A DNA stretch of 39,450 nucleotides from Hydnum rufescens UP504 (taxonomy: Eukaryota > Basidiomycota > Agaricomycetes > Cantharellales > Hydnaceae). Each line of letters opens with the position of its first letter. The stretch's first letter is position 1. A model generated the notes under the pieces. That model searched no databases. It was not told where the DNA came from and saw nothing but the letters and a program-made list of their open reading frames with translations. Of this stretch, positions 20,446 to 31,600 are shown piece after piece. Location: the NCBI GenBank assembly GCA_014904985.1, contig MU128950.1, positions 171,833-211,282 on the forward strand, read 5' to 3'. The position numbers were made by a program, and so were the translations under genes.

Positions 20446-20475
20446 CAACCTCAACCTCAACCTCAACCTCAACCT
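20446..20475 (+). repeat. CAACCT hexamer tandem repeat (5 units)
   Basis: Five exact CAACCT copies in the CT-rich gap between the Pol stop (20398) and the start of the third ORF (20529). The gap 20399-20528 holds nothing else that I recognise; it may be an untranslated spacer that provides an initiation context for the downstream ORF. Confidence 0.85.
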
Positions 20476-20528
20476 TCATTTCCACCATGACGATTTTATA
20501 GATTGATCCCCCCTTTCTGCTAGCAGCC

Positions 20529-23140
20529 ATGATGCAACAACCCAGAGCCCGCAAACACAGGGGTATCAGACATGGACACCGCTACGCGATGCCCAGAGAC
20601 AATACCAACCCCATGGACCTCCACTATACACAGTATGGGGACGAGGAAGACAATCTGGAATGTCATCCAGCGGAATACCTCTCGACTCAACGATGCACCC
20701 ACTTCTTCGTATATCGTCTTACTGCGCTGAATCTTGCAGGGCCTTACCCCTGGGTTCAAGGGCTACCTCCATTTGCGAGTGACCCTTACAGCTACTGCTG
20801 GGAACATCTGGATGAGTGGGGACGGCTAGGGAAGTTCGAATGGACGTACTGAACCCAACTGCTCCCCAAAGTTTACGCCTTCCCACTGCACCGAGCCTTC
20901 ATCCCCCTTGACGTCCCACAATTCAACTTCGACCCACATATTCACCTTCTACAATCACGAGGCCCGAACCCTAACCTACGCTCCCTCTTGCTAAAATTCC
21001 TCAAGGAGGTTTGATCAGCGGGAGAGACGATGCTGCGATGCATAAGGTGGATAGATCAAGTGACAGCCCACTTCCACATCATCCTGCCATCCAGCTACAA
21101 CCCGGATTGGCACTTCGGGTCATCCTGGCAGTATCTTCTCCAGCAAGGATTGACCCCGGCCCCCACGTGGAAAACGGCTCACGTTGCACAAGAACTCAGA
21201 AGGCGCATGCTCGATGCTACCGGATTCGTAACCCTCGCCTTTCGAGTCATTCTCCTCCTCTTATGTTTCAAGGAGTGTTTCCGATCTCCACAATTCAGAA
21301 CTACCACATGCCTGACAGGCCTGATCGTCTCCAGTCACGATCATCACTCCATCCTCATTGGTAGGGGGCTCGCGGAATTAGGAGCTCCTGTATGGTCGTT
21401 GGCTATAGAAAACGAAACCCCCAGCCTCAAACTCTACCCTCGTGGCACCACACAGTACTCGCCCCTTTGGACCGATGTGGAGAAGGAAATCAAGGCCAAG
21501 CACCCTCACCGGGACTTATGGGATGCTTACACACAGAAGCTGATCCATGAGTCCTTTGAGAAACGACTAGCAGACCTGGGATGCCAACAACTCATGAACC
21601 CACTGGAGGAAATATGGGTGATGGAGAAGGGGCATCCACAGGAAACCAGAACGACAGGTCCTTACTACTGTCACCACCCCTCCTACTTTCGTGTGCCCCA
21701 GGGTCCCCCCAACGAGAATTACTTGGAGGGTCTTGTGCGCTGGCTATCACACGCTCACGAAGGAGGCTATCTGCCAATTCTAAACGAATTACAAGAATGC
21801 CTTGGCAAGGAAACATTGCCGCTAACCAAATGGGCCAACCATGAAGACGCTACTCCTCCCCCATCACTGTTAGCCCAAAACTACCCATTATGCCAGGAGT
21901 GGGCTGAATGCAGGGGATTCGAGTGGCGCCAGCCCGAATCGCTCCCTATGCCACAGCTCTGGTACAAGCTGGCCGTGCGACTGATCAATCCAGCTCTACG
22001 GTCCCACGGCGCCCCTCCTACATTACTCACCCGCATGGAAGATTACGATCCCTACGTCGCTGCAGCCACGGGGTCCTTGCGGCAGCCCCGTCCGGAGTCA
22101 CCGCCAGGATGACACGTCAGACCATGTGCGAATATAGTCGAATATCCCGAAGAAGAACTTATGCCCTACGAGGACGATGAACAGCCCCCTACCTCCGATT
22201 TCACTCTACCCGAAGACGCCAGTACTCCAGCCAATGATACCCTGGAGGCGGCAGCTGGACCAACTGAAAAGGTAGACCCTGACGATGCCTGGGGACCACT
22301 GGACACGCGGATGGACCAATTCCCAGTGGAATTTTACCCGTTCGTGTATCTGAAATTGGAGGAACACCTGGAGGAGGAGCTACTCGAGCGATACGGGTCA
22401 GGGGTTAAGCAGTGGCTCTATGAAGAGCCCCACCTCACTCTCATCTTCACAGAAAGGGACCGTGCACATAGGGCCTTGGAAAGCCAGAAGTTAGCTGCTA
22501 AGTTTTACCCTTCCGAGCCCTCTGCCCATGCTCGGCCATACAATGAAAGTCTCTACCGCCTGTGGAGCCCCGAAGTTTCAGAGAGGGTGCTCAAGGTAAT
22601 ATCCTCACGAATCCACCAAAGGCTGGAGCTCTGCCCCCTCCCGCAGCCCATCTGGGTGAAGGGCAGCCCCTCACGACCCCTGACACGAACTTCAAATCCG
22701 CGGACTTGAGCAAGCTCTTCCACCCCGATGGTCCTCCACAAGTTCAAGGGCTCTCTCAAAGTCTCATGTCCCACTATCTTCTTACTTCCCAGGAGATCTT
22801 AATGCTCCTCACCAAATGAATCGAGTATCTACGCCTGCTCATGGCATTTAATGCTAGAGAATTGCTCGAAGCCATGCAAAAATTGGATTCCTTAATGCAG
22901 AAGCACCTATCCTATCAGGACCCCATCAAGTGTAATGTTCAAATACCTTTCGGGGGCCCCCACCGAATCATGCTTGAGTGGCTCACCCGGGCTACCCCTG
23001 GAGTCAATCCCACCTCCCTCACCGCTTGTGGCACATATGCAGGCGAGCAATTTCGCTGGAACGGATGGTACGAACGTTACGAAATCATGTTCGATGACTT
23101 GGACCTCGAGGATATGGGTATTCTCCCATTAGAATCCTGA
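20529..23140 (+). pseudogene. Third ORF of the Gypsy element, unknown function (~870 codons)
   Basis: It lies between the Pol stop and the polypurine tract, on the same strand. It starts at ATG 20529 (MMQQPRARKHRGIRHGHRYA). One frame continues to about 22590, interrupted only by TGA at 20850, 21012 and 22110; a one-base shift near 22580-22600 leads to a second frame with one TGA (22817), ending at TGA 23138-23140. The protein is rich in Trp, Tyr, His and Pro with acidic stretches (EDDEQPPTSDFTLPEDAS). A short hydrophobic run (FVTLAFRVILLLLCF) is not a convincing membrane protein by itself. I see no zinc knuckle, protease or nuclease motif and no env hallmarks. I do not recognise the family. 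Its conservation as a long frame with only TGA breaks indicates former coding. Confidence 0.65.
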
Positions 23141-23149
23141 CGCCACGCT

Positions 23150-23158
23150 GGGGGGCAA
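23150..23158 (+). other. Polypurine tract of element 3
   Basis: GGGGGGCAA lies immediately before the 3' LTR start (TG at 23159-23160). A purine-rich tract at this place primes plus-strand DNA synthesis in LTR retrotransposons. The single C is unusual but the position is exact. Confidence 0.65.
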
Positions 23159-23459
23159 TGTAATATAGAGCCCCAATTTTTTAGGTATATACTTGTTGTG
23201 TCCCATTTGTATCTTACGTAATAGCATGGCCGCGAGGATTCTAAGTCCCAGCGGCGCCGGAATCAAAGGTACTCTTTTGCCCGGACTTCATAGCCTCCAC
23301 TCAAACCATGAAACTAACGTAGCCATGCAACAACTACATGACCAAGTCATGCAACGAAGCAACCACATTAAGACCTGTGATCCGTCACCACAGAGCATGG
23401 GGCAGAGACGGATAAGGGAGTCGCATACGAGTGCAACTCAGTTAGGTAAGTACGCTACT
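23159..23459 (+). mobile_element. 3' LTR of element 3
   Basis: Same 301-bp length as 6110-6410, with no indel. It differs by about 30 transitions. It follows the polypurine tract directly and ends CTACT, where similarity to the 5' LTR stops. Without the palindromic insertion and one target copy the whole element would be about 11.5 kb, long for Ty3/Gypsy because of the large Gag and third ORF. Confidence 0.9.
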
Positions 23460-23539
23460 GGGGCTGATTCCAATGATTCTCCAATATTGAATTATTGATT
23501 GGCACCCCATCACTATTAAACCTACTTAGGTATCAAATA

Positions 23540-26272
23540 TGGCTGACCAGCCTGGTCAATCAATGTTTGGGTTTTTCTCACACAAGCTGCAGACTACAAC
23601 ACTTTCAAAGACCTAGGGCTCATTGTCAACATTCTTGACAAGATTGTTATTTGCTCCTACTGTCAAAGGGGTCTTTTTGTGGGCATTCTAGAAAGTGAAC
23701 AAAGCCTCTACAATGCATATAGTGGTATGGCTCACATCTGTGAGCCCCCAAAATATTGCATAGAGTGCCAGAATGACCCAAATCCTCCCCATCCACTTCA
23801 ATCCTACAACCTCATATTGAACCTCTCCACTTTGTTCACCAAGTACTCTATGGCAATGGACAGCATTCCAGAAGAAGAGCATGGCCAAGAACCCATCCAT
23901 GGTTTAGTGTTTGAAAGTGGCAGATGATGCATCAATGCAGGCTGCTCCTACTTGGGGCAGACTGGCAGCTGGGGCAGCCACTCAAAAATTTGCACTGGCT
24001 CAGCTGTGAAATATGAAACTCTCCTTGTTCAATCCTGGGTTAATATCTCTCATCCCAAACATACTTTCTTCCCAGTCACCCTTCCCAAATTATCCAACCT
24101 TCCTGCCTATAATCACAACCCTGATGGTTTCCACCCTCACACTGAACCAATGACTTGACATTTATCCAAGAATGGTGGGAGCCAGGCTCAGGATTTAATC
24201 AGATCTTGGAGGCTGAGTTCAAGTTCAATGGTGGGACATTCCAGCCAGCAATCAACTCTGTGGCCCTTGTGCCATATTTTCCATGTGGTAAAAAAACATC
24301 AACCCACTCTGTTGACCCTCTGCTTGGCCTAAGGGAAGGCTTAGACCAATATGTTGAGAAATGGGTCAGCATGCTAAGGGATACAGATCCATTACTTTGA
24401 CAAAAACTCCTTCATGGCTGTGTGGTGTGAGTATTTTTATTTGTTGCTGCTATGCATTGCATTGTTGCTAATGGTCCACTGCACCTACCCTCTGCAGCAC
24501 TGGGGAGCCATTCACCATGAATGCAGTCAACCAATGGAAGACCCACCCAGCAATAGCCTCTTGTTTCTTGGCTTCGCTCCTTTGTTCAACACCTGATCCC
24601 AAGAGATGCCATCATGATGGCATCACTGCTCACAGAATTGGATTGCAGAAAACATTGGTAGAGTTGGATAATACTATCAAAACATCCTCACATGGTATCC
24701 TAACTGCCATCCATCAAGCCACTATGGAAATCCTTTGCTACTGGTACAATGCACCTCAGGATTGGAATGCCAATCCTTTATTCAAAACTCTACTCAAAAT
24801 GTGCCTTGACCCTGAACAGACCAAGGTGCTTCAACCTCTCAACTCTATGGCCCATGTGTATGTTGCCATGCAGTGGTTCCTCTAACTAGCTGTTTTTGCA
24901 GAGATCCAAATTGCCTCACAACTGCCTGAGAACTCCCACTCTTTGGCTGCTCTATCTGCCCCAACAGAGGAGGAGATCTTGCAAGCTGAAGCATTGGCAG
25001 ATGCTGGAGGGCTCCCAACTCCAGGAAACAGGGATGCCATAGAGGATGAGGCACTTCAGTGGATAGAACATAGGGGGTCCAAAACTGTGTTTGGAGCCAT
25101 TAAACAAGTCTTCAAGAGCATGAAAAGAAGTCTGAGAACCCTCAATTCCCTCCCATGCATCACCTGGCTCCCTGATGATGATATGTTGAAGGTCCAATTG
25201 CCAGATGGTAAGGAAATACCACAAGAGAACTTCACCAGGGCCTTTGATACCCTTCTGGAGGAGACTAAAAATGTATACAGAAAATGCATCTTCAAGTTTG
25301 ATGATGAGGACCAAAATTTCAAGCCCCAAGTCAATTTGACTTTGTCTTACATGGATGAAGTCAATAGTGCACAGGCTGGCTATTGTTTTCTGGATGATGA
25401 CAGGAATTCTTTTGGGGTTGACAAATATTGCCTTCTTCAGACCCTGGAGAGGCATTTTCCCTCAGCCTTGTTTGATGACATGGTGAGCAACATTGCAAGC
25501 ACCTGTTGTTCATCCTCATTTACATCTATGTATGGTGTCAAACTAGGAGCTAGTCTGGGCTACATTCAACAACACAAAATTGTGGAGTCTTACAGGAAAG
25601 GACAAGGTAATTCCACACTGGTTTCCAAAGGAAACATATGAAATAGTGTTGGTGTACATTGCATACATTCACCCCCTGGCAATGTGGGTTTCATTTGTGC
25701 ATTAAGTGGGCTGCATTTTCATTCTTGGTTTCAGTCACCTATTGAACAAGACAGGCTGCTCTCTGGAAGCATCCCACTTCTCCTCACAATTTTTCTTCCT
25801 TCCACCAAAGCCCCCTTCACCCAGTACAATGTTTGGCAAAGCATGGGAGTGCTGCACCCTCAAATTTGATCTCCCACTAAAGGTCCAAGTTCACAGACAA
25901 GTGGTATGCAGGTTCCAATGCTGCCTGTACATGTTTCCCACTGTCACTGGGGATGGGAATATCAACTTCAAGGGAAACTGGCTATACACATTGGCAGGCC
26001 ATGCCAGCGCTGCAGAGAACAACTATGGGCAGAGCACTGATGCCATCAATGGCTTGGGGAAAGACACATGGGAGGGGTACAAGAAGGCTGTCCAATTCTG
26101 GCACAAATTTTTGAGGGGGAATGAGCTTCATGAGAAAGTATGCCAAAAAGGCAAAGGAAAGCAATGGGAGATAAAGGAGATGGAGGAGATAGTGATGGAG
26201 GACAAGGAGCTTGATAGGATCCAAGATATGGCCTTAGAGGCAGAGGTTGAGGCAGAGACATTTGCCACATGA
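23540..26272 (+). pseudogene. Intron-containing gene of unknown function, possibly decayed
   Basis: ATG at 23540 (MADQP). The coding then appears as DLGLIVNILDKIVICSYCQ (a CX2C pair), and CINAGCSYLGQTGSWGSHSK with a C/C/H-type pattern after a TGA at 23925. A frame at 24155-24426 (QEWWEPGSGFNQILEAEFKF) joins one at 24498 through an intron with matching phase (24427-24497). The long frame 24904-25626 (TEEEILQAEALADAGG, DEALQWIEHRGSKTVFGAIK) follows, and finally LAGHASAAENNYGQSTDAIN to the stop at 26270-26272. A TAA at 24883 and frame breaks near 25600-25740 remain unexplained. The zinc-like N-terminus and late GHx(n)Y block remind me of large fungal DUF3505/TLH-helicase-associated proteins, but that is weak. 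No helicase follows. CpG is nearly absent. Confidence 0.45.
24427..24497 (+). other. Spliceosomal intron, 71 nt, phase-consistent
   Basis: The donor is GTGAGTATTTTT at 24427, a CTAAT branch-like site lies about 30 nt before the end, and the acceptor is CCTCTGCAG ending at 24497. Upstream coding ends with two bases of a codon (GT, 24425-24426) and the downstream frame begins with one (C, 24498), so splicing joins the frames exactly as HGCV-V-TGEPFTMNAV. Size and signals are typical of basidiomycetes. Confidence 0.6.
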
Positions 26273-27050
26273 GGATATGTCTATGGTGTAATTATTGTGA
26301 GGGTATCATACCAGTGACTGTGGTTGGCAGTTTTCCCAAAAGTCTGAAGATTGATTGCAAGTTTCCCATCCCTGCAGAAATCAATGCATTGTCCATGATG
26401 CCCAAGCATAGCTGGCTTGGACAATGTCAGAGAGGTTGGGACTGCTTGTGAGGTTGAATGCATGGCTCTGATAGACTGCACCACTGAAGCCTTTTTGGTA
26501 GAGCCAGGAGGCTGACCTTGATGAAATCGTGATGTGGTCTATGACTCTTGGACTCATGAAGATCATACTCATTTGATGCAATAAACCCCTCAGAAAAACC
26601 AAGGCACCTGAGTTTCCGGAAACCTGCATAGTGTCAGCACATTTGGCAGCTTGGCAGTGGATCAGGATGGAGTTATATTCATAAGAAATTAGATTCCACT
26701 GTGTTAGTTGTGTAGTGTGCTGGGGATCTGGGTTTGTTTTTGGGGTGACTTTTGGTATTACCCTGGTTCGAATCCTGCTGAGGCCAAGTGCTGCAAAAAT
26801 TTTGAAGTAAGTGTGTATCTGGTACTGGGGCATGGAATCTCTAAGACCTTTGTGGAATCCTGTTTCAGCTTCTTCCAGATGACACCTCACCACCCCCTCC
26901 CCCTTGTCACACTCGCGCATGCAAGAAGCCCAAAATTTCCTTTTTTGGAATTCCTAATAATCTTCTTCCAATCTGCTCAAAAATTGCCAAATAGCTTTAA
27001 AATATCACCTGCTGTGTATATTTCCAGCACCTAGATGTTGTATCTACAAA
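26273..27050. other. Spacer; one perfect Pol III B-box, no credible gene
   Basis: The 179-codon minus-strand frame at 26381-26920 lacks recognisable features. The only specific signal is GGTTCGAATCC at 26765-26775, the consensus tRNA B-box. I could not fold a tRNA around it: the T-stem has two mismatches and no matching acceptor strand is upstream. A tRNA-derived SINE remnant is possible. Confidence 0.4.
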
Positions 27051-27062
27051 CTTATGCACCCC

Positions 27063-29499
27063 TCAACTTGCACTGGCATTGAGTTCAGGTGTGGGCATTT
27101 CTGAAACCTCATGTGCTTCAGTTTTTTTGAGGGGTTCATTGCACCAATTATCATACTCCTCATCATCACCATCATTGATGTAGTCAGATGCATCTTCATC
27201 CTCATCCTTGCTCTCACCTTTGCCCTCTGCATCCTGATTGCTTTCATTGCCAGCATCCCAACCTTTTGGCACCTTGATGGCCTCACCCCTGCCCATAGCT
27301 TTGGAATGGTCCTACTGCCACACCCACAGTAGAGCATGCCTGTGGACCAGAAGTTGAGGGCAGAAGCTGCTGAGGTTGTGAAGAGTGATGTGAATGTGTG
27401 CACATGCCATTGCCAAGGTTGAGAGAGATGTTGAGATTGGTGTTGACTGTCAAGGGCTGGCCATTGCCATTAACCAAGCCATTAATATTACTCACAGCAG
27501 CACAAGGCACCCAAGAGTTCAATTCCAAATATTGCATTATGGAATGTTGTTGCCATAGAGACTGCTGGCACATGGCCTGCTGCTGTTGCTTGAGATGCAT
27601 CCACTGCATCTACCATTGCTCTTGCATCAAGACAATGTTGGGAGATGGATTGATGGTTGAAGAGGCCAAAATATGTGAGACAGAAGAGGTTGAGGATGGC
27701 TGGGTTGTTTCCATATTCCACAATGATCACCATGAATGAGAATCCTGTGGTGATTGGGAATGTGCCTGTGCCTGGCATTGACTGCTGCCCCAACTTGGGA
27801 CTGAGGCTGCTGCTGCTGGGGTTGTGGTTGGACCAGAGAGAATGCTTGCTGGGATTTCAAATGGGATGAGAAAGGTGCAAGTTGCTTGATGAGGAGCTGC
27901 AGACAGTCAGGCTTTTGCTTCCACTGTCATTGCTGCTGTTGCTGCTGCAGGTATGTCTGCCCGAGATGAAATTGTGAATGGGAGGACATCGTTGGCCCCT
28001 CAAGATTGTTCAAAGATAAGTTGGGATTTGGAGGGGGGTGTTGGGGAATGGCCACCTGTGGCAAGGGCTGGGCCTGAAGCTGAGGCTGGGCATGTGCATC
28101 ACTTCAAGTGGGAGCAGAGGGAGTATAAATGCAGAGACACCACACTTCTGAGGAATGCAGCAGGGCATGTGTGTTGGGGTTGTTGGAATTGTGAAGAGGA
28201 TGGGGATGGGTGCTGGGATTAGGCTGATCTGGCTAATGTGGTTGACTGCTGGCCATTGGAAGAAGATGCAACTGATGATTGTCATGAACATGAAAGGTTA
28301 GAGGACAGGCTCTGATGTGAACAATATGAAGGAATGCACTGTCTATGGTAGTGGACATGCTTGGGCCACAACAAGACCTAGAGGTGGTGGCAGAATCCTC
28401 ATGCACTGGCAGTGCTTTATAGTGGAGCCAGTCATCTTCAGAGATGATCTTGCTTGCATGCATATCCTGGAGAGGAGGCAGGATGGATTGCATATCAAGA
28501 GGTGTGTGAGCAGAAGAATGATCTGTAGAGCTTCCAGGTGACAGATCCAGAACACAAGGAATTGAAAGTGACAGAGTGGGGTTGTTAAGAGGGAGCCAGA
28601 GGCACTATGATTGTGATTGAGGGCAGCATTGGGATCCCACAAATGATGCTGGCCCTGGTGTGAGTGCACAGTGGACAGTGCATTGGAGTGCAAGTGATTG
28701 GCACTTGTGAGGGATGGATAGAGGGTGGGATCATTGTTGGGGGAACAGAGACTCAAGAGATTTGCAATCTGCTTTGAGCTGTGAGGATACTGAGGGGCTG
28801 GTGGTGCAGGCTGCATCATCATATTGGAAGATTATGCCCAAGGAAGGGGGAAAGAAGTGCAGAGTCAGAGGAATGAAGCGATGGATGACAAAAACAGAGC
28901 TGAAGGCAGCCCTCTGCTCTTTTGGCACTGTTTCACAGGCTGTAGGCAGGTTGCAGCACATGAATTCATTTCAGTGGTTGGGCACTTGGAAGGTCTCAGG
29001 GTTGTGATTTATCATTTGGCAAGTCACAGTTTTCTCAGGTGCTGGGTTGCGGCTTGGCCACACTGTTGCTCAAGCCAAACCAAGGTGGGTTGTAAGTCAT
29101 GGGACCCCTTGCATAAGTTTTCATATAGAGCAAAATGACCAAGCCGTAAAAAAAAATGAAGATGAGGCCAACCAAAGAGGCAGTGAGTGCCACCCTTTCA
29201 CCTTGCTGCTTGTGTGAAAAAAAGAAGCACCTTTGAGCTGTGCACCCACTCTGCTACTGGCACAGCATACATATCTCATCTCAAGCTTTGATGCCATCAT
29301 TGTCATGGCAGAGCTTGCCATGTAGGCTGCATTTTTTCCCCCAGGCCCCAGCTGCCTCAGAAGAATTGGGGGGTTGCTCAATCACCCATGCCAATTGCTC
29401 ATACCCTTGTGCCCAAACAAACAGCAGCCTGCCAATTCTGGAAACAGACTCTGGTGTGAGCTGCTTCACATTTGTTTGGACTAAAGGCAAGTTAGTCAT
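27063..29499 (-). pseudogene. Q/P/S/H-rich low-complexity gene, fragmented
   Basis: The minus strand carries a series of fragments in different frames. MTNLPLVQTNVKQLTPESVS starts at 29499; MMMQPAPPAPQYPHSSKQIA starts at 28822. Gln/Pro/His-rich stretches follow near 27627-28080 (QPQPQQQQPQSQVGAAV; PLPQVAIPQHPPPNPNL) and 27283-27609 (MQWMHLKQQQQAMCQQSL), ending in an acidic tail at 27063-27296 (KDEDEDASDYINDGDDEEYD) with LNASAS before the stop. The composition is coherent across the fragments, so one split or intron-rich gene is likelier than several. Such composition is common in regulatory or scaffold proteins, but no domain is visible. It is convergent with the gene at 23540-26272. Confidence 0.35.
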
Positions 29500-29829
29500 G
29501 TGTGATTCAGGAGCTGACTCGACTGCATGACACTTGGGATTGAGTGTAGCACTGGGAAATGATCACTGACCTTTTCTTTGAGCAAGCATGAGGTTGCTCC
29601 ATCAGTTGCATCCAGCCAATTGCATCTGACAATCAGCCAATCTGTGCTCTCATTTTGGGCTGGGCAATTTCAATGGCCAAGGGCATTGAAGATTTTCCTG
29701 AAGGATGGGAGTGTGACCAATCTTTGAGTGATGAAATCATAAAATCTCTTCAGCTGTGAGTGCAATATTTTGAGACTCAGCAAATGGAGCCTCAGTGTAA
29801 GTGAGGGTTTTCCAGGGGTGGGGCCATGC

Positions 29830-30010
29830 CATGAAAGTACAAAGGGACTCGTACTTCCAAGGCATGGGGCTGGAATCGAGTTCTTCTGCAGCATATGTCC
29901 AACCACGCGGCATGTATCAACCGCCAAGAGTTACATAATCCATGTAGGGACTTGAGGACCGGGGCCTGGAATCGCAGGCACGAGCAGATTGCTGTAGAGC
30001 TGAACCCACT
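29830..30010. other. Small CpG-rich islet with paired motif, unidentified
   Basis: In CpG-poor surroundings this segment keeps about nine CpGs. GGGGCTGGAATCGAG near 29867 and GGGGCCTGGAATCGCAG near 29961 are similar and about 95 bp apart. AAGTAC...GTACTT at 29835-29856 can form a short hairpin. On the minus strand the repeated motif reads like a degenerate B-box (ACTCGATTCCAG), which hints at a tRNA-derived sequence, but I could not build a tRNA. Flanking 29500-29830 and 30010-30300 hold nothing recognised except the CCAGTGGGAGAAGCTTTCCA block near 30242, which resembles one near 34027. Confidence 0.3.
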
Positions 30011-30329
30011 AAGAACTTGCCTTATGGCTAGGAGATCTTACAAGTAAATGTGACAGAGTAGTGATGACAAGATACAGTTGGATGGCACAGACAGTGACTT
30101 CACAAGTTGTGAGTATGATGGTGGTTAAGAGTTGTCCTCCTCAGCTCCTGCCGAATGGTTACATCCCATCAGCTTACCTAATTAGCTACTAATGAAGGGA
30201 AGAGGAAAGAAGCTATCTAAACCTGGGGCAGCACCAAACTCCCAGTGGGAGAAGCTTTCCACCAGGGGATTTCAGAAGTGGATAAGGGAATGAAGTATAA
30301 TGGCCTCCTTACACTCAGGTGGTGCTTAG

Positions 30330-31490
30330 GATTGTGGCATCAGAAGTAATCCAGCAAGATTGGCCCTCAAGTGAGCATAAGGATGATGACGATGAGGCAT
30401 ATGAATTAGATATAGCCACAGATGGCACATCTGCTGATGAAAAAGAAGACAGCAAGCACAAGTGAGGTCATTATTTTGGAGCAAATTGCTGATTTCTTAT
30501 AAAATTTTTGCAGTCATGAAGCCAAGTGAGCAACAGGAGGAGGCAACAACACAAGGCTGATCCTGAAAGGCAAGCCTTGCCCCTGTCAATTGAGCTTTGT
30601 CAACTGACCTCCCTGGTGCTGATTTGATAGGACTGCAAAAGTGCAATCAAGGGACATCAAAAGACACATAAGACACTGCTTGGCTAAGGCATGCAACAAT
30701 GCTTGTATGCATGCTCAAGCTATATATATATGCACTTTTATGCCCATGTTTAATCCATTTTTGGAACAGACAGCACCCCATTCAACTTTAAAGACATTGC
30801 CAATTCTCTAAAGCCAAAGATAAAGCCCAAAGTGCTTCAGGGGCCAGTGGAGAATCTCTTGAAACAAGGCTATGTGCTCATTGATGGCAGTGAGCCAGCA
30901 ATGGGTCTCTGAAGTGAGGGCAAGAGAATTGTCTATGCAGCATTGCCTCAGTTTTTGGGGGCTGACAGCATGGTGGGCTCTAATTAATAAAATTACCACC
31001 CCCTTGCCTTCTCTTTTTTTTTGAATGCTGAACAAGCCTTCTTTCAGAGATGTAATTCTGAAGTGATCTCTGCATTTGCAGACAAGCATGAGCCTTCAAT
31101 GAAGAAGAGCTCTGCCAACAATGCCACAAGGGTGAATCCTGCTCACTCATATGTGCAAAAGCCCAGGAATGAACCTCAAGGTTGCAAGATTATCAACACT
31201 GGCTGGCACACCATTGGGAGAAAAATGGTCTGTTCTTTAAAAAAAATTACAATTTCAGTCAGCAGGTGCTGATGAGCTACAATGCCCATGCAGAAAGAAG
31301 AAGTGGGCCCTTCTCAAAATTTTGTGGGCCAATCTAGGCAAAAGTTCCAAGACATGGCTGAGCTCATTCATGGACTTGATGACCTCAGTGAGCAGATTAA
31401 TGCCATATTTGAAACCCTCTCTCCACTCAGCTGTGCCAGCCACAAATGCCAATTATGATTCTGGCACCCTATGTCTGTGGAGGACACATC
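30330..31490 (+). pseudogene. Probable multi-exon gene of unknown function, decayed
   Basis: Pieces that look coding: an acidic exon (EHKDDDDEAYELDIATDGTS) up to a GTGAGG donor near 30461, with an acceptor TTTTTGCAG ending near 30513; then HEAK, a TGA, and ATGGGNNTRLILKGKPCP; later DSTPFNFKDIANSLKPKIKP and KVLQGPVENLLKQGYVLIDG (about 30770-30910); HEPSMKKSSANNATRVNPAH (31087-31146); and an open stretch from about 31300 (KKWALLKILWANLGKSSKTW...) ending at TGA near 31497. Each is short and joined by plausible fungal introns, but the exon chain is not proven. I recognise no family. Confidence 0.3.
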
Positions 31491-31600
31491 TAGGGTGACC
31501 AGTTCCACCTTTCCCCAAGGGATTTTGTTCAGTAGGAGAGGAGGAATACCTTGGTTAAGCCATATTCCCCTACTCTGACTTGATATTGGAATATCTCCTT

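Noticed and set aside
20245..20472. Arg/Leu repeat peptide on the minus strand
   Set aside because: Reverse reading of the CAACCT hexamer repeat and chromodomain codons.
8147..22819. UGA recoding (as Trp or selenocysteine) in the Gypsy element
   Set aside because: TGG codons are plentiful, no recoding element is seen, and CGA-to-TGA deamination explains the stops together with the LTR pattern. Kept only as an alternative to test.
20529..23140. Envelope-like protein for the third ORF
   Set aside because: No signal peptide, no C-terminal membrane anchor and no cleavage-site pattern; only one short hydrophobic run.
24858..24901. Second intron (GTATGT...TTTTTGCAG) in the gene at 23540-26272
   Set aside because: Signals are good but the phase does not join the two frames; either a frame error lies nearby or the intron is not used.
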